This document shows, piece after piece, positions 43,470 to 52,059 of a DNA stretch of 64,000 nt. The translations under genes were made by a program, and so were the position numbers. The first letter of the stretch is position 1; each line of letters starts with the position of its first letter. The DNA comes from Ascarosepion bandense (taxonomy: Eukaryota; Mollusca; Cephalopoda; Sepiida; Sepiidae). The notes under the pieces are model-generated. The model saw only the letters and a program-made list of their open reading frames with translations. It was not told where the DNA came from and ran no database searches. The stretch is from contig JBBBDQ010000351.1 in the NCBI GenBank assembly GCA_037127315.1, positions 972,501 through 1,036,500 of the forward strand. The letters run 5' to 3'.

Positions 43470-44080
43470 TATTTACATTGTTTGGATTGTTGTCCTCATC
43501 TTTATTGCCACATTCACAGCATTTTGGCGATAGTATGATCCAACTTTCTTCATGCGACTGGAATTTTGAACTGTATCCTTTATTTCTCATGTGCATTGGA
43601 TATCGACTCTGAATGACAAATTGGGGAGCCGAGTTCGAATTCCAGTTGAATTTCTTTGCATTCACTTACGCACAAATACCCTTGGGAAAGGTATTAATCC
43701 GTCTCTTCCCTCCAGTTATGGGTTAATTAACAGGACAGATTGGGTTCTATAGCCTTGGCTGGCAACCAGTCTACCGCAGAAAGCAATGGCAACCTACTGC
43801 AAGATAATCTTCTGCCCAGTCAGTAATGTCTCTTTTGAGACATGATCGCCCAAGCATGTATCACGTATGGCATTCAACTGACTGACTGACCCTTTATTTC
43901 AATCACTGGGGTATATTGTTCTCATTCCATCATGCATGCTATTTCCAGATGTCTTAGATATTTCCCTTTAACTTAACTCTTTAAATTTTCATTCACTGCT
44001 GCTGTAGTCAGGTATTGAACACCCAACCATTTTTTATCAACATGCAGGCAGTTTGGTCCCAGTATAATTTCTAAATTATT
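43470..44080 (+). repeat. Repeat Q, copy 2, split by a SINE
   Basis: Matches repeat Q of 12330-12620 on both sides of the SINE at 43587-43890: 'ttacattgtttggattgttgtcc' to 'gaattttgaactgtat', then 'aatcactggggtatat' to 'gtcaggtattgaacac'. The first copy is the uninterrupted version. Confidence 0.55.
43587..43890 (+). repeat. tRNA-SINE, full length, well preserved
   Basis: The B box reads gagttcgaattcc and the body and tail match the consensus of the window closely; the A-box region lost part of tggtgcag. Perfect 10-bp duplications cctttatttc flank it (43577-43586, 43891-43900). Confidence 0.9.
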
Positions 44081-44089
44081 CTATTAGAT

Positions 44090-44530
44090 CGAGTAATAAT
44101 TCATGAGAATTTTCTGAAATTTACTTAAACAAAAAATCTACGACCGATTAATTAATAATAGACTCTCTATTGTTGTGTATGACTTCCTGTCATCGTTCAG
44201 TAAGTTTCTCAATTCCTTGGCAATAAAAACCTCCCAGCATTAACTCAAAGATCTGATGGCACCAAGTTTTGAGAGTATGGAGGATGAAGCATCACTTCCC
44301 ATTAGAGTTCTTGAATTATGGCTTAAGTCATACTCGTGATGTGAGGATGGGCATTGTTGTGTTGCAGAAAAATGTTATTTCGTTTATTTGTTTTTTTTTC
44401 TGCCAAATTGCTTTTTCGAGTTGGTGCAGTAGGGCTTCGCAGTGAGTTGCACTTAAACAGTTTATAATGAATTATGCTTTCCCTTCTCAACATACATGGA
44501 ATGTGATCTTTCGAGAATGACTATTTTCTT
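44090..44530 (-). pseudogene. Mariner-like transposase remnant
   Basis: Minus-strand translation from about 44480 gives 'NIFLQHNNAHPHITSMT', the mariner block around the second catalytic Asp, here H-N-N in place of H-D-N. A stop follows, then 'WEVMLHPPYSQNLVPSDL', the third-Asp block with S-P-D changed to S-Q-N but P-S-D kept. Further on are 'NAGRFLLPRN' and more stops. No TIRs were found. It is unrelated in sequence to the mariner at 22756-23411. Confidence 0.65.
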
Positions 44531-44535
44531 GTTTA

Positions 44536-44870
44536 TTTTATTTTTTCCAATTGGAGTAGATTGACTAAACTATCGCCTGGTTCACACTCCACCCACGTCT
44601 ATTGAACAGGTGTAGAGGCTCATCCCTTGTTCCCTGTTTAGGATGTGGTTTCTGGCTTTCTCTTTTCCAATCATTTCACTCTTTTCTTTTTTTTTTTTCT
44701 TTTTTTTTTTTTCAATTGGAGTAGATAGACTAAACTATCGCCCGGTTCACACTCCACCCACGTCTATTGAACAGATGTAGAAGCTCATCCCTTGTTCCTT
44801 ACATAGCCCCCTGCACATCAGTGGCATTACCGCCTTGCTCGGGGTGATATGATGATAAAAAAAAAGAAAA
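44536..44870 (+). repeat. Two T1 elements in tandem
   Basis: Copy one runs 44536-44675 and lacks its tail; a T/C-rich run joins it to copy two (44712-44870), which has the full tail 'ggggtgatatgatgataaaa'. Both start with aattggagtaga. From 44871 to 45282 nothing else is supported. Confidence 0.75.
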
Positions 44871-45282
44871 AAATGAAGGTCTTATTTTACTCATAGTCAC
44901 TTGTTTTTGGGGTCTAAGATCTTCTGTTCGCTGCTTCATATTTGGCATAAAGCCACCGCCTTTCATTACCATTTACAATGTGGTAAAGAAAACATTGTGG
45001 CCATGTTTTGGGCAATGGTGAGGGAACAAACTGGCAGTGATTGTGGAGTATTGATTTTTGTTGTTTACATTTGTTGGATTTCTCAATATTTGATTGCTTA
45101 ATAAATCTGACTTTACACACACCTATACTTTTTCAGGAGCCAATGAAAAGGACATTTATTTTCAATAGAAAATCCCTTTTTATTAGATAATTTGCTTAGA
45201 TATTTTTACCATGTTTGAATGTTGCTGAAAACAAAATAGATACAGCATCTTATTTATTCACCAACCAGAAGACAGAAAAATA

Positions 45283-45402
45283 TTGAAAATGAATCATATT
45301 TTTGGTTGTCAAAATGCATAAACATGTGTTGATTTTGCTTTACTCCTTTAGAGAGTCACAAGTCTTAACTGGATGTCCTCATCTAGTTTGACATGCATTT
45401 TC
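45283..45402. repeat. Repeat C, left part
   Basis: Matches repeat B (53940-54525) from 'ttggttgtcaaaatgcataaac' through 'tttagagagtcacaagtc' to 'gacatgcattttc'. It resumes at 50738 after two nested insertions. The octamer gcattttc (45395-45402) is the left target duplication of the foldback element. Confidence 0.65.
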
Positions 45403-45844
45403 GATAAATTTTTGTTTTAGGTTCCCGAAGGCTTTTCCCCCTTCAAATTTATTTAAAATAGCATTATTTCTGTGTAAATGCATATACTGAACTCAAATCA
45501 ACAATTAGTTATTGAAGAAATCTACCTTTTTTGATCTGAAAGTTCATAAAAAAATGAATTATATCTCGCACTTTTTCTTTCCCGTAACTCTCACAAAATC
45601 ATGTAATTAACTGCAGAATGACGTTCTGCGTAGGCAACAAATTTCGGTCGATTTACTTCCTTTACTGAAACTTCTGGCTATTTACTTCCTGTAATGAAAG
45701 TAATGCGTGTAGAAATACAATAGCATATTACTTTCATTAAAGGAAGAAAAACGACCGAAAATAGACCAAAATTTGTTGTCCTACGCCGAAAGACATTCAG
45801 CAGTTAATTACATGACTGTGTTAGAGTTACGGGAGAGAAAATGT
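45403..45844. mobile_element. Foldback transposon, copy 2, left part
   Basis: Matches the 609-bp foldback at 3605-4213 from the terminus (gataaattt, gttttaggttcccgaagg) to 'gggagagaaaatgt'. It is cut at aatgt by the copia element and resumes at 50554-50729. The flanking octamers gcattttc and gtattttc (50730-50737) match at 7 of 8. Confidence 0.8.
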
Positions 45845-46016
45845 TGTTAACTTTACCAAGTTGTCTCCCTTGGACACTCTTCACAAAAGGGAGTTAGTTT
45901 TACCACCAAAAAGGGTGTACGGGACTTTCGAACGAGAGAGCGCGAACTGTACGCACGTGTATAATAAATCCTCTTTTTTACCCCACTCCAGTTGTCTGTG
46001 TTCACCACCTTTTACA
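45845..46016 (+). repeat. copia 5' LTR
   Basis: 172 bp, starting TGTTAACTTT and ending CCTTTTACA (TG...CA). It contains gtataataaatcc, with an AATAAA signal at about 45963. It is identical to the 3' LTR except for one base. Confidence 0.95.
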
Positions 46017-46017
46017 T

Positions 46018-46028
46018 TGGTAGCAGAG
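46018..46028 (+). promoter_or_regulatory. Primer binding site (initiator tRNA-Met)
   Basis: tggtagcagag, one base after the 5' LTR, is complementary to the 3' end of animal initiator methionine tRNA (known to end ...ctctgctacca). The match extends 11 nt. Confidence 0.8.
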
Positions 46029-46038
46029 CGTAAAAACA

Positions 46039-47676
46039 ATGGCTTCTAGATACATTGCCCCACCAACATTAAACACGGACAAATACAATTCCTGGAAAAA
46101 GGAAATGCGAATTTGGGAATTAGCCACAAGTTTAGATGAAAGAAAACGGGCCCCTGTCGTACTTTTGTCCTTGGAAGGAAAAGCGAGAGAAGCGCTGCTG
46201 GAATTGGATATTACCTCACTAAATGCCGAAAATGGAATGGAGATGATATACCAAAAACTGGATACACTCTTTTTAGAAGACGCAAACCAGGCAGCATTTA
46301 AGGCTTACGAGGCGTTTGAAAGTCACAGAAGACAAAGCGGCATGGCGATAGATACCTTTTTAATTGAATTCGAACGTCATATTGCTAAATTAAAAGAATT
46401 CAATATAATTCTGCCCGAGCCGGTCCTGGCGTACAGAGCTCTTAAAAGCGCAAACCTCACCCCAGAAAACGAACGGTTAATAAAAGCTACTGTTCGAGAA
46501 CTGACACTTGGAGAAATGTCTAAACAATTAAAAAAAATACTCAATGACTTTCAAGCTCATTCCTCACCAAAAACTTCTCCGGTTGCGGTAAAAACCGAAT
46601 CTGACATTATTTTCACGACGAGTGAGGAAACCTACTACACCAGTCGTGGTCGACGCCACGGTGATAAAAATTCTAGTCTCACCAGTCAAGGTACTGGCAG
46701 ACGGGGTCGTAACCAGAACTCAACACACTACAACACCAAAAGAAATTCAAAACATAAGTTTGAAAGTGACAACAGCAGGAGTTGTTTCAAGTGTGGATGT
46801 AAATACCACTGGATTCGCGACTGTCCGTATGACGAAACTGACAACAGTGAAAAGGGAGGCCATTTACTCGTCTCCAACCTCGTTCTCATGAACGAGCGAG
46901 AACAATATGGCGGCATCAGCACGTTTTTGGGAGAGACACTCGGATCCGCTGTCTTGGATAGCGGCGCGTCTGGGACAGTTTGTGGAAAAAAATGGTACGA
47001 GTGTTTTCTGGAAACCTTACCAGAAAAACAAAAAATAAAAATTCGAGATGGAGGAAAGAGCTACAAGTTTGGTGATGGGAACACCATTAAATCCACCCAC
47101 ACAGCAACTTTACCATGTGTCATTGCTGGCATTGAAATCTGTATTGTCACTGACATTGTGGACGCTGACATACCGCTTTTGCTAAGCAAAAAGTCTATGA
47201 AAAGAGCCAGCACATGCCTCAATTTTGAGAATGACAGTGTCACCATGTTTGGAAAAAAAATCCCACTGCAGTGTACTTCTTCAGGTCACTATCATATTCC
47301 CATAACAAGACCTCCACCAGATCGAGGTAAGTTCAAACACATTTTGTTTACCAAAGAAATTTTCCACAAAAATAGGCAAGAAAAAATAAAAATCGCCACC
47401 AAACTTCATAGGCAATTCAGTCATCCTAGTGGCAAAAAGCTATGTGACTTAGTCAGGAGCGCCGGAGTGAAAGACCTGCAATTCATTAAAATACTCAAGG
47501 AAATTCCCAATTCTTGTGAAATTTGCTTGAGGTACAAAAGGGTTGAACCCAAACCTGTCGTGGGGTTTTCACTGGGAACATACTTTAATGAAAGCATTGC
47601 TATGGACATTAAAGAAATTAATGGAAACAAGGTACTACACCTTATTGACCTGGTACTAGATACAGTGCTGCAGTAA
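46039..47676 (+). CDS. copia gag-protease-integrase N-terminal ORF (545 aa)
   Basis: The ATG at 46039 is the first after the primer site. Residues 1-200 form a copia-type Gag ('LNTDKYNSWKKEMRIWELA' and later helical blocks). A CCHC zinc knuckle for RNA binding lies near 247-262 (C-x2-C-x4-H-x4-C in 'CFKCGCKYHWIRDC'). The aspartic protease motif is 'LDSGASGTV' with Asp307. The integrase zinc-binding HHCC region runs from His457 ('KLHRQFSH') to the 'NSCEIC' cysteines near 493. The first catalytic Asp of integrase is residue 523 ('AMDIKEI'). The frame ends prematurely at TAA 47674-47676. In most copia elements gag and pol form one frame, so the stop reflects a one-base shift and not a natural end. 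Confidence 0.9.
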   Translation: MASRYIAPPTLNTDKYNSWKKEMRIWELATSLDERKRAPVVLLSLEGKAREALLELDITSLNAENGMEMIYQKLDTLFLEDANQAAFKAYEAFESHRRQSGMAIDTFLIEFERHIAKLKEFNIILPEPVLAYRALKSANLTPENERLIKATVRELTLGEMSKQLKKILNDFQAHSSPKTSPVAVKTESDIIFTTSEETYYTSRGRRHGDKNSSLTSQGTGRRGRNQNSTHYNTKRNSKHKFESDNSRSCFKCGCKYHWIRDCPYDETDNSEKGGHLLVSNLVLMNEREQYGGISTFLGETLGSAVLDSGASGTVCGKKWYECFLETLPEKQKIKIRDGGKSYKFGDGNTIKSTHTATLPCVIAGIEICIVTDIVDADIPLLLSKKSMKRASTCLNFENDSVTMFGKKIPLQCTSSGHYHIPITRPPPDRGKFKHILFTKEIFHKNRQEKIKIATKLHRQFSHPSGKKLCDLVRSAGVKDLQFIKILKEIPNSCEICLRYKRVEPKPVVGFSLGTYFNESIAMDIKEINGNKVLHLIDLVLDTVLQ

Positions 47677-50318
47677 AAATTCCTGGTAAAGAGAGCTCCG
47701 ATATTATTAGTGCTATTTTTAAAAATTGGATTACTTATTTTGGTACTCCTGGATTTATCCTCACTGACAATGGCAGAGAATTCAACAACCAGTCGTTTAG
47801 AGACATGGCACAAAATATGAACATTGTGGTTCGTACTACTGCTGCTGAAAGCCCATGGAGTAATGGGCTAAATGAAAGACACAATGGGATATTAGGGGAA
47901 ATGGTGAAGAAAACCCTTGAAGAAACCAATTGCAGTTTTGAGGTGGCCCTCGCATGGGCAGTAAGTGCCAAGAATACACTTCAGAGTGTCCATGGATATA
48001 GTCCCAATCAACTCGTTTTCGGCAGAAATCCTAACCTACCTGGTTTTCTCAATGACAAACTCCCTGCACTAGAAGGTGTTTCCACCAGTGAAATCGTTGC
48101 AAATAACCTCAACGCTATGCATGCTGCCAGGAAACACTTCATAGCAAGTGAATCTTCAGAGAAGCTAAGACGAGCACTTCGCCACCAAGTTAGAACAGGT
48201 ATCACACAATCTTATAAAAATGGAGATGCTGTTCTCTACAAAAGAAATTTGTGTGATAGATGGCTTGGGCCTGGAACTGTCATAGGATGGGAGAACAAAC
48301 AAGTGCTTGTTAAACACGGTGGCACCTATGTAAGAGTACATCCGTCTCGTTTAGTTTCCTACCCTGGAACTTACCAGAATCACAATGAGGGTAACAACAA
48401 GGAATCGGGCATCCCACAAGAAGAGTCTGAAGAATTTTCAAGGATGTCAAACCTCGAAGAGAATATTTTAGATGAAGATTTGGAAGTCCCAGACATCAAC
48501 GCCGAACAACGCTACACTGTGGAAACTCAAGACATAACAAATAAGCAGGACACCTCCACCAGGAAAGTCAGGCTTCCCAAACCTGGACAAATCATCAAAT
48601 GCAAGCTTGCCAATGACACAGAATCAGACTGGAGGAAGTTAAATGTCATAAGTAGAGCAGGCAAAGCCACTGGTAAAAATAAACATTTGATGAATGTAGT
48701 TATGGAACAGGGTGAACCTTTTTGGTTGGACTTTGAACATGGGGTATCCGAATGGCAAACCAATGAGGCAGAAGAAAACAAAGAGGACCCCAATTCTTGT
48801 AACGAAGAAAAAGTAATGATCACCTCTGCCAATGATAACCTGGAACTAGAGGAAGCAAGAAAGAAGGAACTTCAGAGCTGGATTAAAAATAAAGTTTATA
48901 TCCAAGTACCTGATCAAGGCCAAGCAAAAATTTCCACCAGATGGATTTACACAAACAAAATTTCCGATGACAAGCAAACATACAAGGCCAGACTCGTTGC
49001 CCGAGGTTTTCAAGATAAAGATGCTGAGAACCTAAGAAATGATTCTCCCACATGCTCCAAAGAAGGTTTACGCCTAGCATTAGCCATAATGGCATCTAAC
49101 CATTGGGTATGTAAATCCATGGATATTAAAACAGCATTTCTACAAAGCAAGAAATTGGATCGACTAGTCTATCTGGATCCTCCCAAAGAAGCCAATGTAC
49201 CCCAGGGCTATATCTGGAAACTCTCCAAATGTGTATATGGCTTGACCGATGCCTCTAGGTCCTGGTATCTAACACTCAGGGAGGAATTAATGAAATCAGG
49301 AGCAATAGCTTCAAAATATGATCAGGCTATATTTACATGGCATTTCGAAAACAAACTGCAAGGTATAATTGCTACCCATGTGGATGATTTTTGCTTTGCA
49401 GGGTCAGAAATTTTCCACAGAAAAGTTATCAACGAAATCCGTCAAGTATTTGCAGTTAAATCTGAAGAAATTGCAGAGTTTCAGTACATAGGGTTAGACA
49501 TCAAACAGAGTGGTAAAAATATCAAACTCAGACAAAATGAGTATGTAAAGAAATTGAAATATGTCCCAGTGGAAACAGGCAGGAATATTAACGACAAAAT
49601 ATCAACAGCAGAAATTACTGAAATCAGGCAAGTTATCGGCCAACTTAACTGGCTGGCTACCCAGACCAGACCTGATCTCAGCTACGATGTCAGTGCATTA
49701 AGTTCTATCCTCAAACGAAGCGATGTGGAATGTATAAAACATGCCAATAGAGTTGTTAAGAAAGCCAAGAAAGAAAAATCCCAGATAGACATTCCTGACT
49801 TAGGAAATCTTAACCATCTCAAGATTGTTGCCTATAGTGATGCTTCATTCGCTAACCTGACAGATGGAGGATCTCAAGGTGGTTATATAATCTTTTTGGT
49901 TGGGGATAACCACAAATATACGCCCATAACATGGCAGTCCAAACGCATCAGAAGAGTGGTCAAAAGTACACTTGCTGCTGAAACCCTAGCCATGGTTGAC
50001 ATGTCGGAGGCCTGTCTATTTTACAGGAAACTACTATTGGAAGTACTCCAGTTGAAGGATGAACCTGAAAACATCAAAATAATCTGCAAAACAGATAATT
50101 CCTGCCTCTATGACTCTGTACATTCCTCCACACAAATATTAGACAAAAGGCTTCGCATCGAGATGGCTATTCTAAGAGAAATGCTGGAAAGAAAAGAAGT
50201 AGCAGAGTTCTCTTGGGTACCCACAAATAAACAAGTAGCTGACTGTTTAACCAAGAAGGGAGTCCCTTCATTTAAGATACTTGAGTTTGTATCTGAACCT
50301 AAAGAAACTGATATTTAA
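47655..50318 (+). CDS. copia integrase-RT-RNase H ORF (broken 5' end)
   Basis: The homologous reading resumes in the next frame at about 47655-47658 without a start; the first ATG, 47805, gives 837 residues but is unlikely to be used. The second integrase Asp is in 'LTDNGREF' (codon 47766) and the catalytic Glu is in 'GLNERHNG' (codon 47874), 35 residues later, a D,D35E spacing. RT follows (RVT_2 type) with 'STRWIYTNKISDDKQTYKAR', 'MDIKTAFLQ' (first Asp) and 'THVDDFCFAG' (residues 527-528 of the 837). RNase H shows 'AYSDASFAN', 'AETLAM' and 'KTDNSCLYDS' with its acidic residues. The frame is otherwise uninterrupted. It stops at 50316-50318, before the polypurine tract. Confidence 0.9.
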   Translation, partial: TRYSAAVKIPGKESSDIISAIFKNWITYFGTPGFILTDNGREFNNQSFRDMAQNMNIVVRTTAAESPWSNGLNERHNGILGEMVKKTLEETNCSFEVALAWAVSAKNTLQSVHGYSPNQLVFGRNPNLPGFLNDKLPALEGVSTSEIVANNLNAMHAARKHFIASESSEKLRRALRHQVRTGITQSYKNGDAVLYKRNLCDRWLGPGTVIGWENKQVLVKHGGTYVRVHPSRLVSYPGTYQNHNEGNNKESGIPQEESEEFSRMSNLEENILDEDLEVPDINAEQRYTVETQDITNKQDTSTRKVRLPKPGQIIKCKLANDTESDWRKLNVISRAGKATGKNKHLMNVVMEQGEPFWLDFEHGVSEWQTNEAEENKEDPNSCNEEKVMITSANDNLELEEARKKELQSWIKNKVYIQVPDQGQAKISTRWIYTNKISDDKQTYKARLVARGFQDKDAENLRNDSPTCSKEGLRLALAIMASNHWVCKSMDIKTAFLQSKKLDRLVYLDPPKEANVPQGYIWKLSKCVYGLTDASRSWYLTLREELMKSGAIASKYDQAIFTWHFENKLQGIIATHVDDFCFAGSEIFHRKVINEIRQVFAVKSEEIAEFQYIGLDIKQSGKNIKLRQNEYVKKLKYVPVETGRNINDKISTAEITEIRQVIGQLNWLATQTRPDLSYDVSALSSILKRSDVECIKHANRVVKKAKKEKSQIDIPDLGNLNHLKIVAYSDASFANLTDGGSQGGYIIFLVGDNHKYTPITWQSKRIRRVVKSTLAAETLAMVDMSEACLFYRKLLLEVLQLKDEPENIKIICKTDNSCLYDSVHSSTQILDKRLRIEMAILREMLERKEVAEFSWVPTNKQVADCLTKKGVPSFKILEFVSEPKETDI

Positions 50319-50362
50319 AACAATATTTTTTTTCTTTCTTTTTCAGTCGCCATCTAAAAGAT

Positions 50363-50380
50363 AAGAAAAAGGGGGAAGAA
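50363..50380 (+). promoter_or_regulatory. Polypurine tract
   Basis: aagaaaaagggggaagaa, one base before the 3' LTR; primes plus-strand DNA synthesis in LTR elements. Confidence 0.85.
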
Positions 50381-50381
50381 T

Positions 50382-50553
50382 TGTTAACTTTACCAAGTTG
50401 TCTCCCTTGGACACTCTTCACAAAAGGGAGTTAGTTTTACCACCAAAAAGGGTGTACGGGACTTTCGAACGAGAGAGCGTGAACTGTACGCACGTGTATA
50501 ATAAATCCTCTTTTTTACCCCACTCCAGTTGTCTGTGTTCACCACCTTTTACA
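50382..50553 (+). repeat. copia 3' LTR
   Basis: 172 bp, 171 identical to the 5' LTR. The one difference changes gcgcgaac to gcgtgaac, removing a CpG. Confidence 0.95.
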
Positions 50554-50729
50554 AATGTAGTTCGATTTTTTTTTTTTTTTTTTTTTTATAGACATTCAGA
50601 TCAAAAAGATAGGTTTCTTCAATAACTAATTGTTGAGTTTAGCATATGCATTTGTTCAGAAATAATGCTATTTTGAATAAATTTGAAGTGGGGGGGGGAA
50701 GCCTTCAGGACCTAAAATGAAAATTTACT
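50554..50729. mobile_element. Foldback transposon, copy 2, right part
   Basis: Continues the foldback after copia, with a long T run, 'gataggtttcttcaataactaa', a run of nine G, 'ccttcaggacctaaaa' and the terminus aaatttact. Compared with copy 1, about 150 bp of the left arm remain unmatched here, so the copy has also lost some sequence. Confidence 0.8.
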
Positions 50730-50737
50730 GTATTTTC

Positions 50738-50812
50738 TCACTCTGTCACCTCTTTTTTATCATACAACAAAAGAAAGTGCATTACATAGTGACAAAACCT
50801 TATCATTAGCAT
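50738..50812. repeat. Repeat C, right part
   Basis: Continues repeat C ('tcactctgtcacc', 'acaacaaaagaaagtgcattac'), matching repeat B at about 54060-54130. Confidence 0.55.
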
Positions 50813-50929
50813 TTAAAATTATTTGCATAGAATATTTTGAATGGTAAAGTTTGTAATAGTGTATATTTGTGTAGAAACTCTCATCTGTTTAGGTATATGT
50901 TGGATGGTAACATTAGCATATGTGTTTGT

Positions 50930-51565
50930 GTGCAGCTTCTTTTCTTGAACTTCCCGCCTGTGGAATTCTCTTCCGCATACTTACTTTCCTGATAGTTATA
51001 ATCTCCAAGAATTTAAATGTAAAGTCAATAGTCATCTCCTGTCTCACTAACTTACATCCTCTCTTTCATGCTTTGCTACATCCACCCCGCTCTCATCAGT
51101 ACTCTCTTCCTGACACCCACTTCAACCTCTCACTTCTTATAACATTCCTCCTCGTCCACCCCACTCTCATTAGTAATCTCTTTCTGCTCCTACTCTCTTT
51201 CTGACACCCCATGCAACCTCTCACTCCTCATAACATTCCTCCTCATCCACCCCACTCTCATCAGTACTCTCTTTCCGCTACCCTCTGCAACCTCTCACTC
51301 CTCTATAACATTCCTCCTCGTCCACCCCACTCTCATTAGTAATCTCTTTCTGCTCCTACTCTCTTTCTGACACCCCCTGCAACCTCTCACTCCTCTATAA
51401 CATTCCTCCTCGTCTACCCCACTCTCATCAGTAATCTCTTCCCTCTCCTACTCTCTTCCTGACACCCCTTGAAATTTCTCACTTTTCATAACATTCCTCC
51501 TATGTAACCACTTGCACAACAGTGGCAGTAAAATGCCTTGCTTGGGGCGACACAATTAAAAAAAA
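50930..51565 (+). mobile_element. LINE-A C-terminus and 3' UTR with VNTR
   Basis: The frame at 50920-51204 starts in ORF2 ('ASFLELPACGILFRILTFL', shifted frame). The 3' UTR is expanded by a tandem repeat at about 51060-51500: cattcctcctcgtccac recurs at 51143, 51234, 51309, 51401 and 51492, a unit of ~91 bp (one of 75). The tail is 'cttggggcgacacaattaaaa'. Confidence 0.75.
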
Positions 51566-51747
51566 AAAATATTAATAAATAAATCTTAAAATGATCTATT
51601 GCTTTAATACAAGTGACACACATCTGACCAATAAAAACTAATCCCAAATCATAACATACCCGTATACTTTTCATATATATTTATATACATATATATTTAT
51701 ATTTCATATATATTTTTATACTCTTTGTTATTTTTTCATTTTTCTTT

Positions 51748-52050
51748 GCAACCTACATTTTTGTACCCACTTACCTTGTCTATTCATTTTTTGTTAAAGA
51801 AATAGAAGCTGCATTTATTGATTCTCCTTCTTCCTCTTGCCTTGTCAGCAATGAAAGAAAGAACATTAGGTAAGACTACAATTGTCTGCCTAGACATTAA
51901 AAAACTAGATGACACATATCGCACTCTATCACTTTCTCTTTCAGCTTGATTTTTTTCTTCCTCACAACTGGCTGGCAACAAAAGAAAGATAGGAACAAAG
52001 ATTCAACTTACAAACATTTACTATTTTCATGCACATATTAAAAACATTCA
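51748..52050. repeat. Repeat A, left part
   Basis: Matches repeat B (53940-54525) from 'acctacatttttgta' through 'gacattaaaaaactagatgacacat', 'ggcaacaaaagaaagataggaacaaag' to 'cacatattaaaaacattc'. The minus-strand frame at 51981-51784 recurs in part in repeat B and may be a remnant of its coding, family unknown. It resumes at 53385. Confidence 0.65.
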
Positions 52051-52059
52051 CTCAGTTAC

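Larger units (their letters stand above)
45845..50553 (+). mobile_element. Ty1/copia LTR retrotransposon, nearly intact
   Basis: A 4709-bp element has two 172-bp LTRs, a primer binding site, gag-pol coding in Ty1/copia order (gag, protease, integrase, RT, RNase H) and a polypurine tract. Perfect 5-bp target duplications aatgt flank it (45840-45844, 50554-50558). The LTRs differ at one position (45943 c, 50480 t), so it inserted recently. The only lesion I see is a frameshift between two long open frames at about 47654-47657. Short LTRs fit the GalEA/CoMol-like copia groups known from aquatic invertebrates; that placement is from memory. Confidence 0.95.

Noticed and set aside
43587..43660. 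tRNA genes at the SINE heads
   Set aside because: The A and B boxes are present, but acceptor and anticodon arms do not fold, and each is followed by the same SINE body.
47061..49095. Minus-strand frames inside the copia element
   Set aside because: They overlap conserved gag-pol coding and contain no motif of their own.
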